This document shows, one piece after another, positions 40,920 to 51,602 of a DNA stretch of 64,000 nt; the first letter of the stretch is position 1; each line of letters opens with the position of its first letter. The position numbers were made by a program, and so were the translations under genes. The notes below the pieces were generated by a model. The model was given only the letters and a program-made list of their open reading frames with translations, was not told the origin of the DNA and searched no databases. The DNA is from Streptomyces sp. TRM68367. GTDB taxonomy: Bacteria > Actinomycetota > Actinomycetes > Streptomycetales > Streptomycetaceae. The stretch is taken from assembly GCF_014495685.1 (NCBI RefSeq), contig NZ_JACTVI010000037.1:1-64000 (forward strand). The letters run 5' to 3'.

Positions 40920-41942
40920 GTGAACATCGGTGAGATCGCCCAGCGGGCCGGTGTCTCGCGGAGCACCGTGTCCTACGCGCTCAGCGGGAAGCGCTCCGTG
41001 TCGGAGGCCACCCGGCGCAAGATCCAGCGGGTCATCGACGAGCTGGGCTACCGCCCCAACGCGAGCGCCCGCGCCCTGGCCAACGGCCGGACCAGCACCC
41101 TCGGCCTGGTCTTCCCGCCGGCCGGGAACCACTACACCGGCATGCAGCTGGACTTCATCGGCAGCGTGGTGGAGGCCGCCGCGGCCTACGACTACGACGT
41201 GCTGCTCTCCCCGAGCGGCGCGGACAGCGACAGCTCCTTCCAACGGCTGCTGGGAGAGCGGCGCGTGGACGGCGCGATCCTGATGGAGATCAGGCTGCGG
41301 GACGACCGGGTCGACCATCTGCGGACGGTGGGCTTCCCGGCGGTCTGCATCGGCCGCACCGAGCAGCCGGACGGCGACTGGTGGGTCAGCCTGGACCACA
41401 CCGCGCTGGTGAAGGCGTGCGTCCACCATCTCGCGGACCTGGGGCATCGCAGGGTCGCCTTCGTCAACCGGCCCGAGCAGCTGCTGCGGGCGGGCTACGA
41501 GTCCGCGCACCGCGGTCTCGACGGCTTCACCAAGGCCGCGGCGGAGCGCGGGCTGACCGTCCGGACGTACTGCTGCGGGGACGACGCCCCGTCGGGCCAG
41601 GCGTGCGTGGAGCGGATCCTGCACGACGATCCCGGTACGACGGCCGTGGTGACGCTGAACGAGGCCGCGCTGGGCGGGCTCTACCGAGGGCTGACCCATG
41701 CCGGACTGCATGTCCCGCGCGACTTCTCGGTCACGGGGGTCGTGGCCAGCCGGTGGGCGGAGACGGTGACCCCGCAGCTCACCGCGGCGGACGTGCCCGC
41801 GGCAGAGATGGGCCGGCTGGCCGTCGAGCTGCTCGTCGAACGCCTCGACCACCCCGGCGCCCCGCCCCGGCACCAGCTCCTCACGCCGCCGATCTCCCTG
41901 CGCGCCAGCACGGCCCCCGCCGGGGCCGACGCGACTACCTGA
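40920..41942 (+). CDS. LacI-family transcriptional regulator of the sugar importer
   Basis: 340 residues. The N-terminal helix-turn-helix is IGEIAQRAGVSRSTVSYALSGKRSVSEATRR (3-33) with hinge IDELGYRPNASARALA. The sugar-binding-protein-like domain ends with LLTPPISLRAST. GTG 40920 has AAGGAG 5 bases upstream. It is followed by the binding protein, two permeases and a glycosidase on the same strand, so it should repress them until the sugar is present. Confidence 0.93.
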   Translation: MNIGEIAQRAGVSRSTVSYALSGKRSVSEATRRKIQRVIDELGYRPNASARALANGRTSTLGLVFPPAGNHYTGMQLDFIGSVVEAAAAYDYDVLLSPSGADSDSSFQRLLGERRVDGAILMEIRLRDDRVDHLRTVGFPAVCIGRTEQPDGDWWVSLDHTALVKACVHHLADLGHRRVAFVNRPEQLLRAGYESAHRGLDGFTKAAAERGLTVRTYCCGDDAPSGQACVERILHDDPGTTAVVTLNEAALGGLYRGLTHAGLHVPRDFSVTGVVASRWAETVTPQLTAADVPAAEMGRLAVELLVERLDHPGAPPRHQLLTPPISLRASTAPAGADATT

Positions 41943-42037
41943 CCACACGCCACCCACCACATTTCGTCCCCTCTCGCATTCACCCCGGTCACCCCTCCTC
42001 AGGCACCCGTGTGCCCAGAGCCGAAGAGGAACGCACC

Positions 42038-43279
42038 ATGAACAGAGCCACCGGGCGGCGTCTTGCCGCCGCCGCCATGACCGTCGTCGCCGTAGCCGCC
42101 GGCACCACCGCGTGTTCCAGCGGCAAGAACGCCGCCTCGAACGCGGCGGACAGCGGCACCTACACCGTCTGGGACCCGTACCCGCAGTTCGACAAGAGCT
42201 CGGCGTGGGCGAAGCTGCTGGACCGCTGCGGCGGCCAGGCCGGCGTGAAGGTCGAGCGGACGGCGTACGACACCAGCGACCTCACCAACAAGGCCCTGCT
42301 GGCAGCCCAGCAGGACAACTCCCCCGATGTGCTGATCGTCGACAACCCCGTGGTGTCCACCCTCGCCGAGGCGGGCGTGCTCACCACGACCGAGGACACC
42401 AAGACAGACACCTCGAAGGCCGACCCGAACCTGCTCGCCGCCGGACAGACGGGCGGCAAGACGTACGGCACTCCCATCGGCGCCAACACCCTCGCCCTGT
42501 ACTACAACAAGGACGTCCTGAAGGCCGCGGGCGTCGACGTCGCGTCCATCAAGGACTGGCCGTCACTCACCGCGGCCCTGGACAAGGTCAAGAAGGCGGG
42601 CAAGAAGGGCATCACCTTCTCGGCGATCGGCACGGAGGAGGGCAGCTTCCAGTTCCTGCCGTGGTTCTGGGGAGCCGGCGCAAAGCTGACCCAGGTCGAC
42701 TCGCCCGAGGGCGTCTCGGCGCTGAAGCTGTGGAGCGACTGGCTGAAGCAGGGTTACGCCCCCAACTCGGTGCTCAACAACACGCAGACCACCAGCTGGC
42801 AGGAGTTCGCGAGCGGCGACTACGCGTTCGCGGAGAACGGCACCTGGCAGCTGGCCAACGCCAAGAAGGCCGGTTTCGACTACGGCGTGCTGCCGATCCC
42901 CGCCGCCAAGAGCGGCACCGCGGCGGCCCCGACCGGCGGAGAGTTCGTCACCGTCCCGGTCCAGGGCGACACCGGCCGCTACGCCACCACGAGCAAGCTG
43001 GTCTCCTGCCTGACCAGCGGCACCAACCTCTACGACACGGACACGACCCTGTCGTACGTCGCCCCCACCCGTGAGGTGCAGGACAAGCAGGTGGCCGCGG
43101 ACGCAGAGCTGAAGCCGTGGGTCGAGGCGGTCAGGGCCGCCAGGGGACGCACCAGCGACGACCTCGGCACCAAGTACCCGAAGATCTCGGAGCAGTTGTG
43201 GAAGGCGGTCCAGTCCGCCCTGAGCGGCTCCAAGTCGCCCGAGGACGCGCTGTCCTCGGCGCAGAACGCCGCCAAGTGA
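42038..43279 (+). CDS. Sugar ABC transporter substrate-binding lipoprotein (CUT1 type)
   Basis: 413 residues. An N-terminal signal (RRLAAAAMTVVAVAAGTTACSS) ends in a lipobox-like TTAC with Cys28 as lipid anchor; the -3 residue is Thr rather than Leu. The mature part shows GTPIGANTLALYYNKDVLKAAG and GEFASG-type hinge sequence WQEFASGDYAFAENGTW, which mark CUT1 maltose-type binding proteins. It delivers a sugar or oligosaccharide to the permeases at 43282 and 44259. ATG 42038 has GAAGAGGA upstream. Confidence 0.92.
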   Translation: MNRATGRRLAAAAMTVVAVAAGTTACSSGKNAASNAADSGTYTVWDPYPQFDKSSAWAKLLDRCGGQAGVKVERTAYDTSDLTNKALLAAQQDNSPDVLIVDNPVVSTLAEAGVLTTTEDTKTDTSKADPNLLAAGQTGGKTYGTPIGANTLALYYNKDVLKAAGVDVASIKDWPSLTAALDKVKKAGKKGITFSAIGTEEGSFQFLPWFWGAGAKLTQVDSPEGVSALKLWSDWLKQGYAPNSVLNNTQTTSWQEFASGDYAFAENGTWQLANAKKAGFDYGVLPIPAAKSGTAAAPTGGEFVTVPVQGDTGRYATTSKLVSCLTSGTNLYDTDTTLSYVAPTREVQDKQVAADAELKPWVEAVRAARGRTSDDLGTKYPKISEQLWKAVQSALSGSKSPEDALSSAQNAAK

Positions 43280-43281
43280 CC

Positions 43282-44262
43282 ATGGCCCGGGGCACGTTGA
43301 TGAACCAAGCGACACAGCCGCGGGCGCGGGACGTGAGCGCGGCCGCCGACGCCGGTCCGCCTCCGAAGCGGCGGCGCCGGCCCTCCTCCCAGCAGTGGGC
43401 CGCCTGGGGCTTCCTGGCCCCGGTGGCCGTCTACCTCGTCCTCTTCTACGCCTATCCCCTCTACCGCAACATCGACCTGAGCCTGCGGAACTACACCGTC
43501 CGCTCCTTCGTACAGGGCGACGCGCCGTTCACCGGTCTCAAGAACTACCTGACCGTCTTCGACGACCCGACGTTCGGCCCGGCGCTGACGCACACCGTGG
43601 TGTTCACCGCCGCGTCGCTCGTCTTCCAGTACGCCATCGGTCTGGCCCTCGCGGTCTTCTTCAACCAGCACTTCCGGCTCTCCGCGACCCTGCGCGCCCT
43701 GTTCCTGGTGCCCTGGCTGCTGCCGCTGATCGTGTCGGCCTCCACCTGGTCGTGGATGCTGAACAGCGACTCCGGGATCGTCAACGCGGCCCTGAACCTG
43801 CTCGGGCTCGACGCGGTGAACTGGCTGACGTCACCGTCGTGGTCGCTCACCTCGGTGATCGTCGCGAACATCTGGATCGGCGTGCCGTTCAACCTGGTGC
43901 TGCTCTACAGCGGTCTGCAGGCCATCCCGCGCAGCCTGTACGAGGCGGCCGCGCTGGACGGCGCAAACGCCTGGCAGCGGTTCTGGCGCGTCACGTTCCC
44001 GCTGCTGCGCCCGGTGTCCGCGATCACGCTGCTGCTGGGCCTCGTGTACAAGCTCAAGGTCTTCGACATCATCTGGATCATGACCAAGGGCGGTCCGGCG
44101 AACTCGTCCACCACCTTCGCCACCTGGTCCTACCAGCTCGGCTTCGGCAACCTGCTGCCCGCCTTCGGCCCCGGTGCGGCCGTCGGCAACCTGCTCGTCG
44201 TCGCCGCCCTGGTCTTCGGCCTCGTCTATCTGAGGGTGCAGCGCAAGCAGGAGGTGTCGTGA
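43282..44262 (+). CDS. Sugar ABC transporter permease (MalF-like)
   Basis: 326 residues, six membrane segments starting with WGFLAPVAVYLVLFYAYPLYRN (about 46-67). The EAA loop reads YEAAALDGANAWQRFWRVTFPLL (about 221-243), the cytoplasmic site that docks an ATPase. The N-terminal 35 residues are hydrophilic and Arg-rich. It starts 2 bases after the binding-protein stop and overlaps the next gene by 4 bases (GTGA), so translation is coupled. ATG 43300 (MNQATQ) is an alternative start. Confidence 0.93.
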   Translation: MARGTLMNQATQPRARDVSAAADAGPPPKRRRRPSSQQWAAWGFLAPVAVYLVLFYAYPLYRNIDLSLRNYTVRSFVQGDAPFTGLKNYLTVFDDPTFGPALTHTVVFTAASLVFQYAIGLALAVFFNQHFRLSATLRALFLVPWLLPLIVSASTWSWMLNSDSGIVNAALNLLGLDAVNWLTSPSWSLTSVIVANIWIGVPFNLVLLYSGLQAIPRSLYEAAALDGANAWQRFWRVTFPLLRPVSAITLLLGLVYKLKVFDIIWIMTKGGPANSSTTFATWSYQLGFGNLLPAFGPGAAVGNLLVVAALVFGLVYLRVQRKQEVS

Positions 44263-45080
44263 ACCGACGCGGCCTCACGTGGGGGAAGACGGCGGTCGGT
44301 CTGCTGCTGACCGCGGGCATGCTCTTCCCTGTCTACTGGATGGTCAACGTGTCCCTCACCCGGGACCAGGACATGCGCAAGAGTCCGCCGGACCTGTTCC
44401 CGTCGCACGGCACGCTGGAGGGCTACCGCACCGTCCTCGACCAGCAGCTGCCCTACCTCGGCACCAGCCTCGTCATCGGCCTGGGCACCGTCGCGCTCAC
44501 CGTCGCCCTGTCCGCGCCCGCCGGCTACGCGCTGGCCAAGCTGCGCCCGCGCGGCGGCGGTGTGCTGGGCTTCCTCCTCCTGGTCGCCCAGATGATCCCG
44601 GGCATCATCATGGCGATGGGCTTCTACGCCATCTATCTGCAGCTCGGCCTGCTGCAGTCGGTGCCGGGACTGATCGTCGCCGACTCCACCCTGGCGGTCC
44701 CCTTCGCGGTGCTCATCTTCACCGCGTTCATGTCCGGCATCCCCGGCGAGCTGCTCCAGGCGGCGAAGACGGACGGCGCGGGCGTCGTGCGCACCTTCTG
44801 GTCGATCATCCTGCCCATGAGCCGCAACGCCGTCGTCACGGTGTCGCTGTTCGCCTTCCTGTGGTCCTGGTCCGACTTCGTCTTCGCCAGCACGCTCGTC
44901 AACGGCGGCGCCCACGAGCCGATCACGCTCGGCATCTACCAGTACATCGGCAACAACAACCAGGAGTGGAACGCCATCATGGCCACCGCCGTCGTCGCCT
45001 CGCTGCCGGCCGCGGTGATCCTCGTCCTGGCCCAGCGGTACGTCGCGGCCGGCGTGACCGCCGGAGCCGTCAAGGACTGA
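44259..45080 (+). CDS. Sugar ABC transporter permease (MalG-like)
   Basis: 273 residues, six membrane segments. FPVYWMVNVSL begins the MalG-type fold, and the EAA loop is LLQAAKTDGAGVVRTFWSIILPM. The start GTG overlaps the previous stop. No ATP-binding gene follows; such Streptomyces importers usually share the common ATPase MsiK encoded elsewhere. Uptake therefore depends on a gene outside this window. Confidence 0.93.
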   Translation: MNRRGLTWGKTAVGLLLTAGMLFPVYWMVNVSLTRDQDMRKSPPDLFPSHGTLEGYRTVLDQQLPYLGTSLVIGLGTVALTVALSAPAGYALAKLRPRGGGVLGFLLLVAQMIPGIIMAMGFYAIYLQLGLLQSVPGLIVADSTLAVPFAVLIFTAFMSGIPGELLQAAKTDGAGVVRTFWSIILPMSRNAVVTVSLFAFLWSWSDFVFASTLVNGGAHEPITLGIYQYIGNNNQEWNAIMATAVVASLPAAVILVLAQRYVAAGVTAGAVKD

Positions 45081-45126
45081 CCCACCGCCGTCCAGCCCGC
45101 CACAACCGAAGAATCGAGTACCCAGC

Positions 45127-46881
45127 ATGACCGCCGCCCCCTCCGGCCCGGCCTTCTCCGTCCGCGACATCCCGTTCAGCACGTACGGGTCCTGGTTCGG
45201 CTTCTCGCCCGTAGTGGCGCAGAAGACGTACGCCGACGACCTCCACCTGGTCTCGCACCAGAACGGCATGCACGCCGTGCTGCGCCTCGTCCCCCTCGAC
45301 CCGGTGACGGGAGACCGGTGCGACACGTCCGTGCGGGCCACGCCGGGTCTGCTCGGCTGGACCGGCCGGGGCGGGCGCGCCGACCTGGCCTACGAGTCGC
45401 CGGACACCGTGCGGCTGCGCGGCGAGGGGCTCGGCCTGCGCGTCGCCGCGGCGGCGTCGGAGCTGACGCCCTTCACGGGCACGTACTTCTTCCGCGACCC
45501 GGCGGACGGCGCGTACGTGTTCACCTCGTACGAGACCGGGCGCCGCTACCGGGTCACGGTGCTGTCCGGCACGGCCGCCGAGGTGTCCGGCGCGCAGAGC
45601 CTGGGCGGCGCCGACCGCGGTCTCACGCTCGCCGCCGACGGCGAGGGCGGGTGGGAGGCGGTCGTGGAGGAACTCGACTGCGCCCGGAGCCCGTATGTGC
45701 GCCGGGCCGCGTTCGACGAGGTCGTCTCGGCTGCCGAGGGTGCGTTCCGGTCGTTCGCCGACGCGGTGGCACCGTGGCGCTCCGCCGGCACGCCGGCCGC
45801 CGAGCTCGCCGCGTACGTGCTGTGGTCGGCTACGGTGCGCCCGGCCGGCCTGGTCACCCGGCCCGGCGTGCTGATGTCCAAGCACTGGATGGACAAGGTG
45901 TGGAGCTGGGACCACTGCTTCAACGCCCTCGCCCTGGCCCCCGGCGCGCCGGAGCTGGCGTGGGACCAGTTCGCGCTGCCCTTCGACCACCAGGACGACA
46001 GCGGGGCGCTGCCGGACTCGGTCACCCACTCCGAAGTGCTCTACAACTTCGTCAAACCCCCCATCCACGGCTGGGCCCTGCGCCGGCTGCGCAGCCGCCT
46101 GCCCGCACCCCTCGGGCCGGCGGAACTCGCCGAGGCCTACCGCCGTCTGGAACGCTGGACCGGCTTCTGGCTCACCGCCCGGCGCGCCCCCGGCGCCGCG
46201 CTGCCCCATTACCAGCACGGCAACGACAGCGGCTGGGACAACGCCACGACCTTCGACCCCGAGCGCGTGGTCGTCACCGCCGACCTGGCCGCGTTCCTCG
46301 TCCTGCAACTGCACGAACTGGCCGACCTGGCCATCGAGTTGGGCCGCCCCGAGGACGCCCTGCGGTGGACCCGTACGGCAGACGCGACCCGGGCCGCGCT
46401 GCTCGACGAGCTGTGGACCGGCAACCGGTTCGCCGCGCGCGGCGTCCACAGCGGGGACACCTGGACCACCGCCGGCCTGCTCGACCTGATGCCGATCGCG
46501 CTCGGCGAGCACCTGCCGGAGAGCCTCAGCACGGCGCTGGCGGACCGCATCAAGGCCCACCTGACCGAACACGGGCTGGCCACAGAACAGCCCGCCTCCC
46601 CGCACTACCTGGCTGACGGCTACTGGCGCGGGCCGATCTGGGCGCCGGCCACCGTCCTCATCGAGGACGGCCTGCGCCGCGGCGGGCACCGGCATCTCGC
46701 GGACGAGATCAGCGCCCGCTTCCGCGCCCTGTGCGAGACCCACGGCTTCGCGGAGAACTTCGACGCCCTCACCGGCACGGGCCTGCGCGACCGCGCCTAC
46801 ACGTGGACGGCCGCCGCCTACCTCCTCCTGGCCGAGGCCCACGCGCTCGACGGCACCGAGGGCGGGCACGCCGGCGGCTGA
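45127..46881 (+). CDS. GH63/MGH1-like glycoside hydrolase
   Basis: 584 residues. The (alpha/alpha)6 barrel shows VWSWDHCFNALALA (about 258-271), HGNDSGWDNATTF (about 359-371), and HYLADGYWRGPIWAP, all characteristic of the mannosylglycerate-hydrolase (MGH1)/GH63 group; the Asp in WDNAT and a later Glu are the expected acid and base. The N-terminal 230 residues form a beta-sandwich. No signal peptide is present, so hydrolysis is intracellular after import by the adjacent transporter. Candidate substrates are glucosyl- or mannosylglycerate or a small oligosaccharide; this is inference. ATG 45127 is 46 bases after the permease. Confidence 0.9.
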   Translation: MTAAPSGPAFSVRDIPFSTYGSWFGFSPVVAQKTYADDLHLVSHQNGMHAVLRLVPLDPVTGDRCDTSVRATPGLLGWTGRGGRADLAYESPDTVRLRGEGLGLRVAAAASELTPFTGTYFFRDPADGAYVFTSYETGRRYRVTVLSGTAAEVSGAQSLGGADRGLTLAADGEGGWEAVVEELDCARSPYVRRAAFDEVVSAAEGAFRSFADAVAPWRSAGTPAAELAAYVLWSATVRPAGLVTRPGVLMSKHWMDKVWSWDHCFNALALAPGAPELAWDQFALPFDHQDDSGALPDSVTHSEVLYNFVKPPIHGWALRRLRSRLPAPLGPAELAEAYRRLERWTGFWLTARRAPGAALPHYQHGNDSGWDNATTFDPERVVVTADLAAFLVLQLHELADLAIELGRPEDALRWTRTADATRAALLDELWTGNRFAARGVHSGDTWTTAGLLDLMPIALGEHLPESLSTALADRIKAHLTEHGLATEQPASPHYLADGYWRGPIWAPATVLIEDGLRRGGHRHLADEISARFRALCETHGFAENFDALTGTGLRDRAYTWTAAAYLLLAEAHALDGTEGGHAGG

Positions 46882-46892
46882 CACCCGCCGGC
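46870..46892 (+). terminator. Hairpin at the end of the importer operon
   Basis: GCCGGCGG / CCGCCGGC form an 8-bp stem with a 7-base loop, overlapping the glycosidase stop codon. Confidence 0.6.
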
Positions 46893-46912
46893 ACCGCTGC
46901 CCCCGCTCTTCC

Positions 46913-48325
<1,413 letters not shown>

Positions 48326-48489
48326 GGAGAGTTCCCTTCTCACGGGGCGACGTTGGACATCGGCCGGGATCAACCGGCCTCACCGCGATCATCCGCGCGT
48401 CGAACCGGCTCACGCAACCGATCCTCACCGCCGTGCCCGACTTGCCCCGTGCCAGACGTCATGGGCGTCGAGGACGGCGCGGTGGGTAG

Positions 48490-48666
48490 GGCGCCGTCCA
48501 CGCCCTCGACGGGCAGGGCCACCGCTTCCGCAAGGCACTGTTCCTGCCGCTGCTGGACGCCCTGCACGCGTACGGCCATTCCAAGTATGCGATCCGGCCG
48601 CTGAGTTCGTCCCTGCGTCAGGAACTGCGGCTGGCGGGGAACGCGGCGTCGAGGCCGAGCGGATGA
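48490..48666 (+). pseudogene. SDR-like remnant
   Basis: The plus strand reads ALHAYGHSKYAIRPLSSSLR then QELRLAG, with the SDR YxxxK, and stops at 48664-48666. The upstream part (HRFRKALFLPLLDAL) is not clearly SDR. No Rossmann start remains. The surrounding 48326-48730 holds no intact gene. Confidence 0.4.
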
Positions 48667-48730
48667 TGGCCGTCCAGGCCCCATCGCACCCATCTCTCGC
48701 GCCACGACATGGATCGTGCCGTAATCCGCG

Positions 48731-49939
48731 TCACTCTTCCCTGCTCACCGGAACGATCTCCGCCCACAGGTTCTCGGCCTGCAGCAGCAGGGTGCCCAGG
48801 ACCGCCGCGTGCGCGGCGCCCTGCCAGGCGTGCTCCCGCAGGCCGTCCTGCAGTTGCCGGTGCAGTCTGCGCAGCACCTCCTCGGTCCGGCCGTCCGGGG
48901 GTCCGTTCGTGTGGCCTTCGAGCAGGCGGCTGCCCTCCGCGTGGCAGGCGTCTCCGATGAGGTCCAGCAGATGCGCGTACGAGCCCAGGACCGGTCCCCG
49001 GGGTGGGGCGGGCGTGCGGCCGTCGTCGGCCGCGACCGCCAGCGTGCGGTTCAGCGCCGTGATATGTCCGGTGACGCGGCTCCAGCGTTCGTCCTCCTCC
49101 TCGGGCGGGACAGACAGCGGCACGCGGTACACGGCGCGCAGCGGGCCGTACGCCGTCCGCAGGCTCTCCCGGCTCCAGTGCCGCGCCGACCGCAGCGCGT
49201 CCAGGCGGTACTCCAGTCGCGCGGAGGCGGAGAGCCAGCCGACGGTGGTGTGCGCGTCCCACTCGCTCTTCCGCAGGTCGTCGGCCACCGTGTGCAGCGC
49301 ATCGCCCGCCTCCCGGGCCAGCGCCGCGAGGTTCTCCCGTACGTCCCGCAGGTGGACCGGCGGCAGGACGAGGGCGTTGACGGCGACCCCGATCACCGCG
49401 CCCAGTGCCGCCTGCCCCACCCGGTGGCTGACCGCGGACGTGGAGACGGTGCCCGAGGCGAGCGTGAAGATCGCCGTGGTGACGGCGTAGATGCCCTGGT
49501 CGCCGAAGCGGGGCCAGTTCGCGAGCAGCATGAGCACCGGCACGGACAGGGCGAGTCCGCCGAGGGTCGTGCCGGTGGCGACCTGGGACGCCGACGCCAG
49601 CAGGGTTCCGGCGCAGATCGCCGCGAACTGCTGCACGGCCTGGCGCAGCGAGCTGTAGACCGTGGTCTGTACGAGTACCACCGCCACCCAGGGCGCCATC
49701 AGGGCCATCGGGTCGCCGAGCCACTCGTCGGCCACGACCCAGGCGAGCAGCGCCGCCCCCGCGGCCTTCAGCGACTGTACGGCCAGATCGCGTTCGCGCC
49801 CCGGCTCCCGGAAGGCGGCCCGTGCGGCCCGGCCGACGCCGCGGGCCTCAACGGGCCCCGGCACCCGGCCGCCCCGGGCCACCTGTCCGGCCTCACGGAT
49901 CCACTGCGGCACCACCGGCCTCGTACGCGTCATGCGCAT
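48731..49939 (-). CDS. FUSC-family membrane protein (aromatic acid exporter-like)
   Basis: 402 residues. Several membrane segments in the first half (SLKAAGAALLAWVVADEW, ALMAPWVAVVLVQTTVYSSLR, AAICAGTLLASASQVATGTTLGGLALSVPVLMLLANW, AALGAVIGVAVNALVLPPVH) precede a cytoplasmic helical half. The TTVYSSLRQAVQQF-type motif matches ArAE/FUSC exporters such as AaeB. It may pump aromatic acids or other amphiphiles outward. ATG 49939 was chosen; ATG two codons later (49933) is possible. Confidence 0.88.
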   Translation of the reverse strand: MRMTRTRPVVPQWIREAGQVARGGRVPGPVEARGVGRAARAAFREPGRERDLAVQSLKAAGAALLAWVVADEWLGDPMALMAPWVAVVLVQTTVYSSLRQAVQQFAAICAGTLLASASQVATGTTLGGLALSVPVLMLLANWPRFGDQGIYAVTTAIFTLASGTVSTSAVSHRVGQAALGAVIGVAVNALVLPPVHLRDVRENLAALAREAGDALHTVADDLRKSEWDAHTTVGWLSASARLEYRLDALRSARHWSRESLRTAYGPLRAVYRVPLSVPPEEEDERWSRVTGHITALNRTLAVAADDGRTPAPPRGPVLGSYAHLLDLIGDACHAEGSRLLEGHTNGPPDGRTEEVLRRLHRQLQDGLREHAWQGAAHAAVLGTLLLQAENLWAEIVPVSREE

Positions 49940-50031
49940 CGGGTATCCGCCGGACCCGCCGCGTCACGCCGACGGGAGGCCGGCAGGTGGATCGCCTCCG
50001 GGCGTCTGCCGCCGCCGTGGACATGTGTTCG

Positions 50032-50685
50032 CTACTTGCGCTGCTGGGCCCTGCTCACCTGCTCGGCAAGTTCTTCCTTGCTCATCGAGGACCTGCCCTG
50101 GATGCCGAGCTCCCGGGCCTTGTCGTACAGCTCCGCCCTGGTACCGCCCAACTCCGCCTTGGCCTCGCCCTTCGTCGCCTGGCGGCCCGCGGCCTTCGTC
50201 GCCTGGCGGCCTGCGCCACCGCTGCCCCTGCCGACGGCGGCCAGGGGCTCACCGGCCAGCGCCCGGGAGCGCCGTTCCGCGAACTCCAGGCCCAGTTCCC
50301 GCAGCCGGCCGGCGTCGACGGACTCGCGCAGCGCGGGCAGGATCTCGTTCTCCTCCTCCTCGACGTGCCGGCGGACGGCGTTGACCCACTTGTTCAGGGC
50401 GCGGTCGAACTGCTTGCTCTCCCAGTCCATTTCCAGCAGGTGCTTGCCGAGGCTCTCGGCCTGGTGGTGTTCCTCGGCGGCGTGCTCGGCCTCTTCCTTC
50501 TCGTGGGCCTCGTGGGCCACGGCCGGGTACACGCGGTCCTCCTCGGCCTCGCTGTGTGCCTCCAGCATGGCCACGGCCAGGGGGAGCGCCAGCGGCCGGG
50601 AGCTCTTGTCCTTCTTCATCATGTCGAACAGGCGCTGCAACTCCCGGTGGTCGGTGGTGAGCATGGTGATGATGTCGTCAGCCAT
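50032..50685 (-). CDS. Hemerythrin HHE-domain protein with a C-terminal Rho-N/SAP-like segment
   Basis: 217 residues. TDHRELQRLFDMM, AHSEAEEDRVYPAV, HHQAESLGKHLLEMD and VRRHVEEEENEILPAL place the His/Glu di-iron ligands of the HHE fold. A linker with a direct repeat (GRQATKAAGRQATKGE) leads to TRAELYDKARELGIQGRSSM, then SKEELAEQVSRAQ, a Rho-N/SAP-like helical motif that can bind nucleic acids. Oxygen, nitric oxide or iron sensing is likely. ATG 50685 follows AAGGGCC and starts MADDIITML. It is in a cluster of stress-related genes. Confidence 0.88.
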   Translation of the reverse strand: MADDIITMLTTDHRELQRLFDMMKKDKSSRPLALPLAVAMLEAHSEAEEDRVYPAVAHEAHEKEEAEHAAEEHHQAESLGKHLLEMDWESKQFDRALNKWVNAVRRHVEEEENEILPALRESVDAGRLRELGLEFAERRSRALAGEPLAAVGRGSGGAGRQATKAAGRQATKGEAKAELGGTRAELYDKARELGIQGRSSMSKEELAEQVSRAQQRK

Positions 50686-50875
50686 GGTGCGGCCCTTCGT
50701 GCTGTCCGCCTGAGCGGCTCCCCCCTTCTTGCATCTCACCGTGTTTCCAGGGCACGCGCGCTGATGCGCCCTGCGAGGCCGGAGACGGGTCAGGGCTTGA
50801 TGACATGGCTGCCGGCGGGGAGGGCGTCGGCGTGCCGCGACGAGCAGGTCGTTGTCGACGTACACGACGCGGGCG

Positions 50876-50939
50876 CCGGTCCCAGCCTGGTTTTTGGCCC
50901 CCTTGGACCGGTCCCAGCCGGTTTTTTGGCCCCCTTGGG
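50876..50939. repeat. 32-bp tandem repeat, two copies
   Basis: Copies at 50876-50907 and 50908-50939 begin CCGGTCCCAGCC and contain a run of five or six T followed by GGCCCCCTTGG. They differ at three or so positions. The rest of 50686-50941 shows no gene. Confidence 0.85.
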
Positions 50940-50941
50940 CG

Positions 50942-51215
50942 TCACACGCGCGGCGGACCGGCGTCGACCACCGCCATCGACAGCTCCAGCAGGTCGAAGT
51001 GGATCAGGGACTCCAGCCACCAGGTCATACCGGCCTGGGCGAGGCCCCTGAGGTCGACGTGCTTGTCCTCCTGCCAGGCGGGGCTGGCGTTGCCGCGCAC
51101 GGCGATGTCGAACGGCCGGTCGGACGGCAGCCCGGCGCTGACCAGCTTCTGCCGGAGCGCGGCGATCTCTTCCGGAGTCAGTTCGTGATCGCCGGGGTTG
51201 GGGAAGACAACGATC
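50942..51215 (-). pseudogene. LLM-class flavin oxidoreductase, C-terminal remnant
   Basis: The minus strand reads IVVFPNPGDHELTPEEIAAL, RPFDIAVRGNASPAW and LRGLAQAGMTWWLESLIHFD to a natural stop after VVDAGPPRV. This is the end of a luciferase-like oxidoreductase. The first two thirds are missing. Confidence 0.7.
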
Positions 51216-51224
51216 CCGAGCTGG

Positions 51225-51481
51225 CCTCCCTCCTCCCCCGCTGGTGCGAGCCGCTCACCTTCGACGCCGAGGACGCCGCGGATCAACTCGGTCGTGTCTT
51301 CGACGTCGTCGGCATCGAGCGCTGGGACCGGCCGATGATCCACCTCGCCGACCGGGCCGCGCTCGCCCACTTCCTGCGCGGCCGGGGACTGTCCGAGGAG
51401 GACGCGCGCCGTGCCGCGCACCGGCTGGAGACACCGCTGACCGTCACCAAGCGCAGGATGACCGGCTGGGCCCGCAAATAA
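51225..51481 (+). pseudogene. SAM-dependent methyltransferase, C-terminal remnant
   Basis: LLPRWCEPLTFDAEDAADQL, GRVFDVVGIERWDRPMIHLA and ETPLTVTKRRMTGWARK match the tail of a class I methyltransferase with the SAM-binding half gone. It runs to a stop at 51479-51481. Confidence 0.65.
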
Positions 51482-51602
51482 GCTCGCCGCGTAGCAGCGC
51501 GCCCGGCGCGGCATGCCGGCGTCCCGGCGCCCGGTTTTCGCCGTGCGCCGGGAGGGAACCCGTCGCCGGACCCGCGGAAGGACGCGTGGAGGGAGGGCCG
51601 CC

